Shown here in pieces: positions 12,726-12,755 of a stretch of 12,755 nt of DNA. Within the stretch, counting starts at the first letter, position 1; each line of letters opens with the position of its first letter. The notes under the pieces are model-generated. The model did not search any database, was not told the origin of the DNA, and was given only the letters and a program-made list of their open reading frames with translations. A program made the translations under genes and the position numbers. Location: positions 7,934 through 20,688 of the forward strand of contig DCDL01000040.1 of NCBI GenBank assembly GCA_002316385.1, in the 5' to 3' direction. The DNA comes from Clostridium sp. UBA1056. Its GTDB lineage: Bacteria > Bacillota > Clostridia > Clostridiales > Clostridiaceae.

Positions 12726-12755
12726 CTAATCGAAATAAATATTGAATAAGCACTT
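12726..12755 (+). repeat. Dispersed 30-nt repeat, copy B (runs to window edge)
   Basis: 29 of 30 bases match 5645-5674. It lies 24 bp after the bofA stop, where B. subtilis has the upstream region of an rRNA operon. The match is still unbroken at the last base of the window, so the repeat is probably longer. Confidence 0.85.

Noticed and set aside
1..12755. Mobile elements, CRISPR arrays, phage genes, toxin-antitoxin or defence systems
   Set aside because: No transposase, integrase, regularly spaced repeats or defence-type genes were seen; all protein genes fit known housekeeping, chemotaxis or sporulation families.

Overview
The window looks like chromosomal DNA of a low-GC, spore-forming Firmicute, most likely Clostridium sensu stricto. 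The reasons are the very AT-rich intergenic DNA, strong AGGAGG-type ribosome binding sites, a large (about 270 nt) Bacillus/Clostridium-type SRP RNA, a clostridial-style chemoreceptor, and a bofA sporulation gene. The order tRNA-Ser ... tadA ... SRP RNA - dnaX - ybaB - recR - yaaL - bofA is the one known next to the origin in Bacillus subtilis. There an rRNA operon follows bofA, so one may begin just past the right edge here.

Layout. 1-490: the tail of one tRNA-Ser, tRNA-Ser(GCU) and tRNA-Arg(ACG), with two strong terminators and an unexplained 190-bp spacer between them. 490-3045: a methyl-accepting chemotaxis protein with an unusually long basic cytoplasmic N-terminus, preceded by a consensus DnaA box and a 12-bp tandem repeat. 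3005-5512 (minus strand): phosphatidylserine decarboxylase and a stand-alone OadA/PycB-type carboxyltransferase. The chemoreceptor and psd converge on one palindromic terminator that includes the last psd codons. 5513-6036: a gene-free spacer carrying a 30-nt sequence that recurs at the right edge of the window, then tRNA-Arg(CCU) with a near-perfect sigma-A promoter. 6064-7635: tadA, a small BFD-like [2Fe-2S] protein and lgt. 7695-8393 (minus): a TIGR00266/AIM24-family protein. 8519-8959: one promoter serving tRNA-Ser(GGA) and, one nucleotide after it, the SRP RNA. 9200-12701: dnaX, ybaB, recR, yaaL and bofA.

How the genes relate. Most encode translation or secretion functions (tRNAs, the A34 deaminase TadA, SRP RNA, lipoprotein maturation by Lgt) or replication and repair functions (DnaX clamp loader, YbaB, RecR). 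TadA's expected substrate, tRNA-Arg(ACG), is in the same window, and tadA lies directly behind another tRNA-Arg. psd and lgt both belong to membrane phospholipid or lipoprotein biology but are in separate units.

I see no phage, insertion sequence, CRISPR array, toxin-antitoxin pair or defence system, and no clear new biological system. The observations most worth checking are the dispersed 30-nt repeat upstream of stable-RNA genes, non-Watson-Crick pairs in both tRNA-Arg genes, the abutting tRNA-Ser/SRP RNA pair, 21-bp-spaced direct repeats upstream of dnaX, and the chemoreceptor's N-terminal extension.
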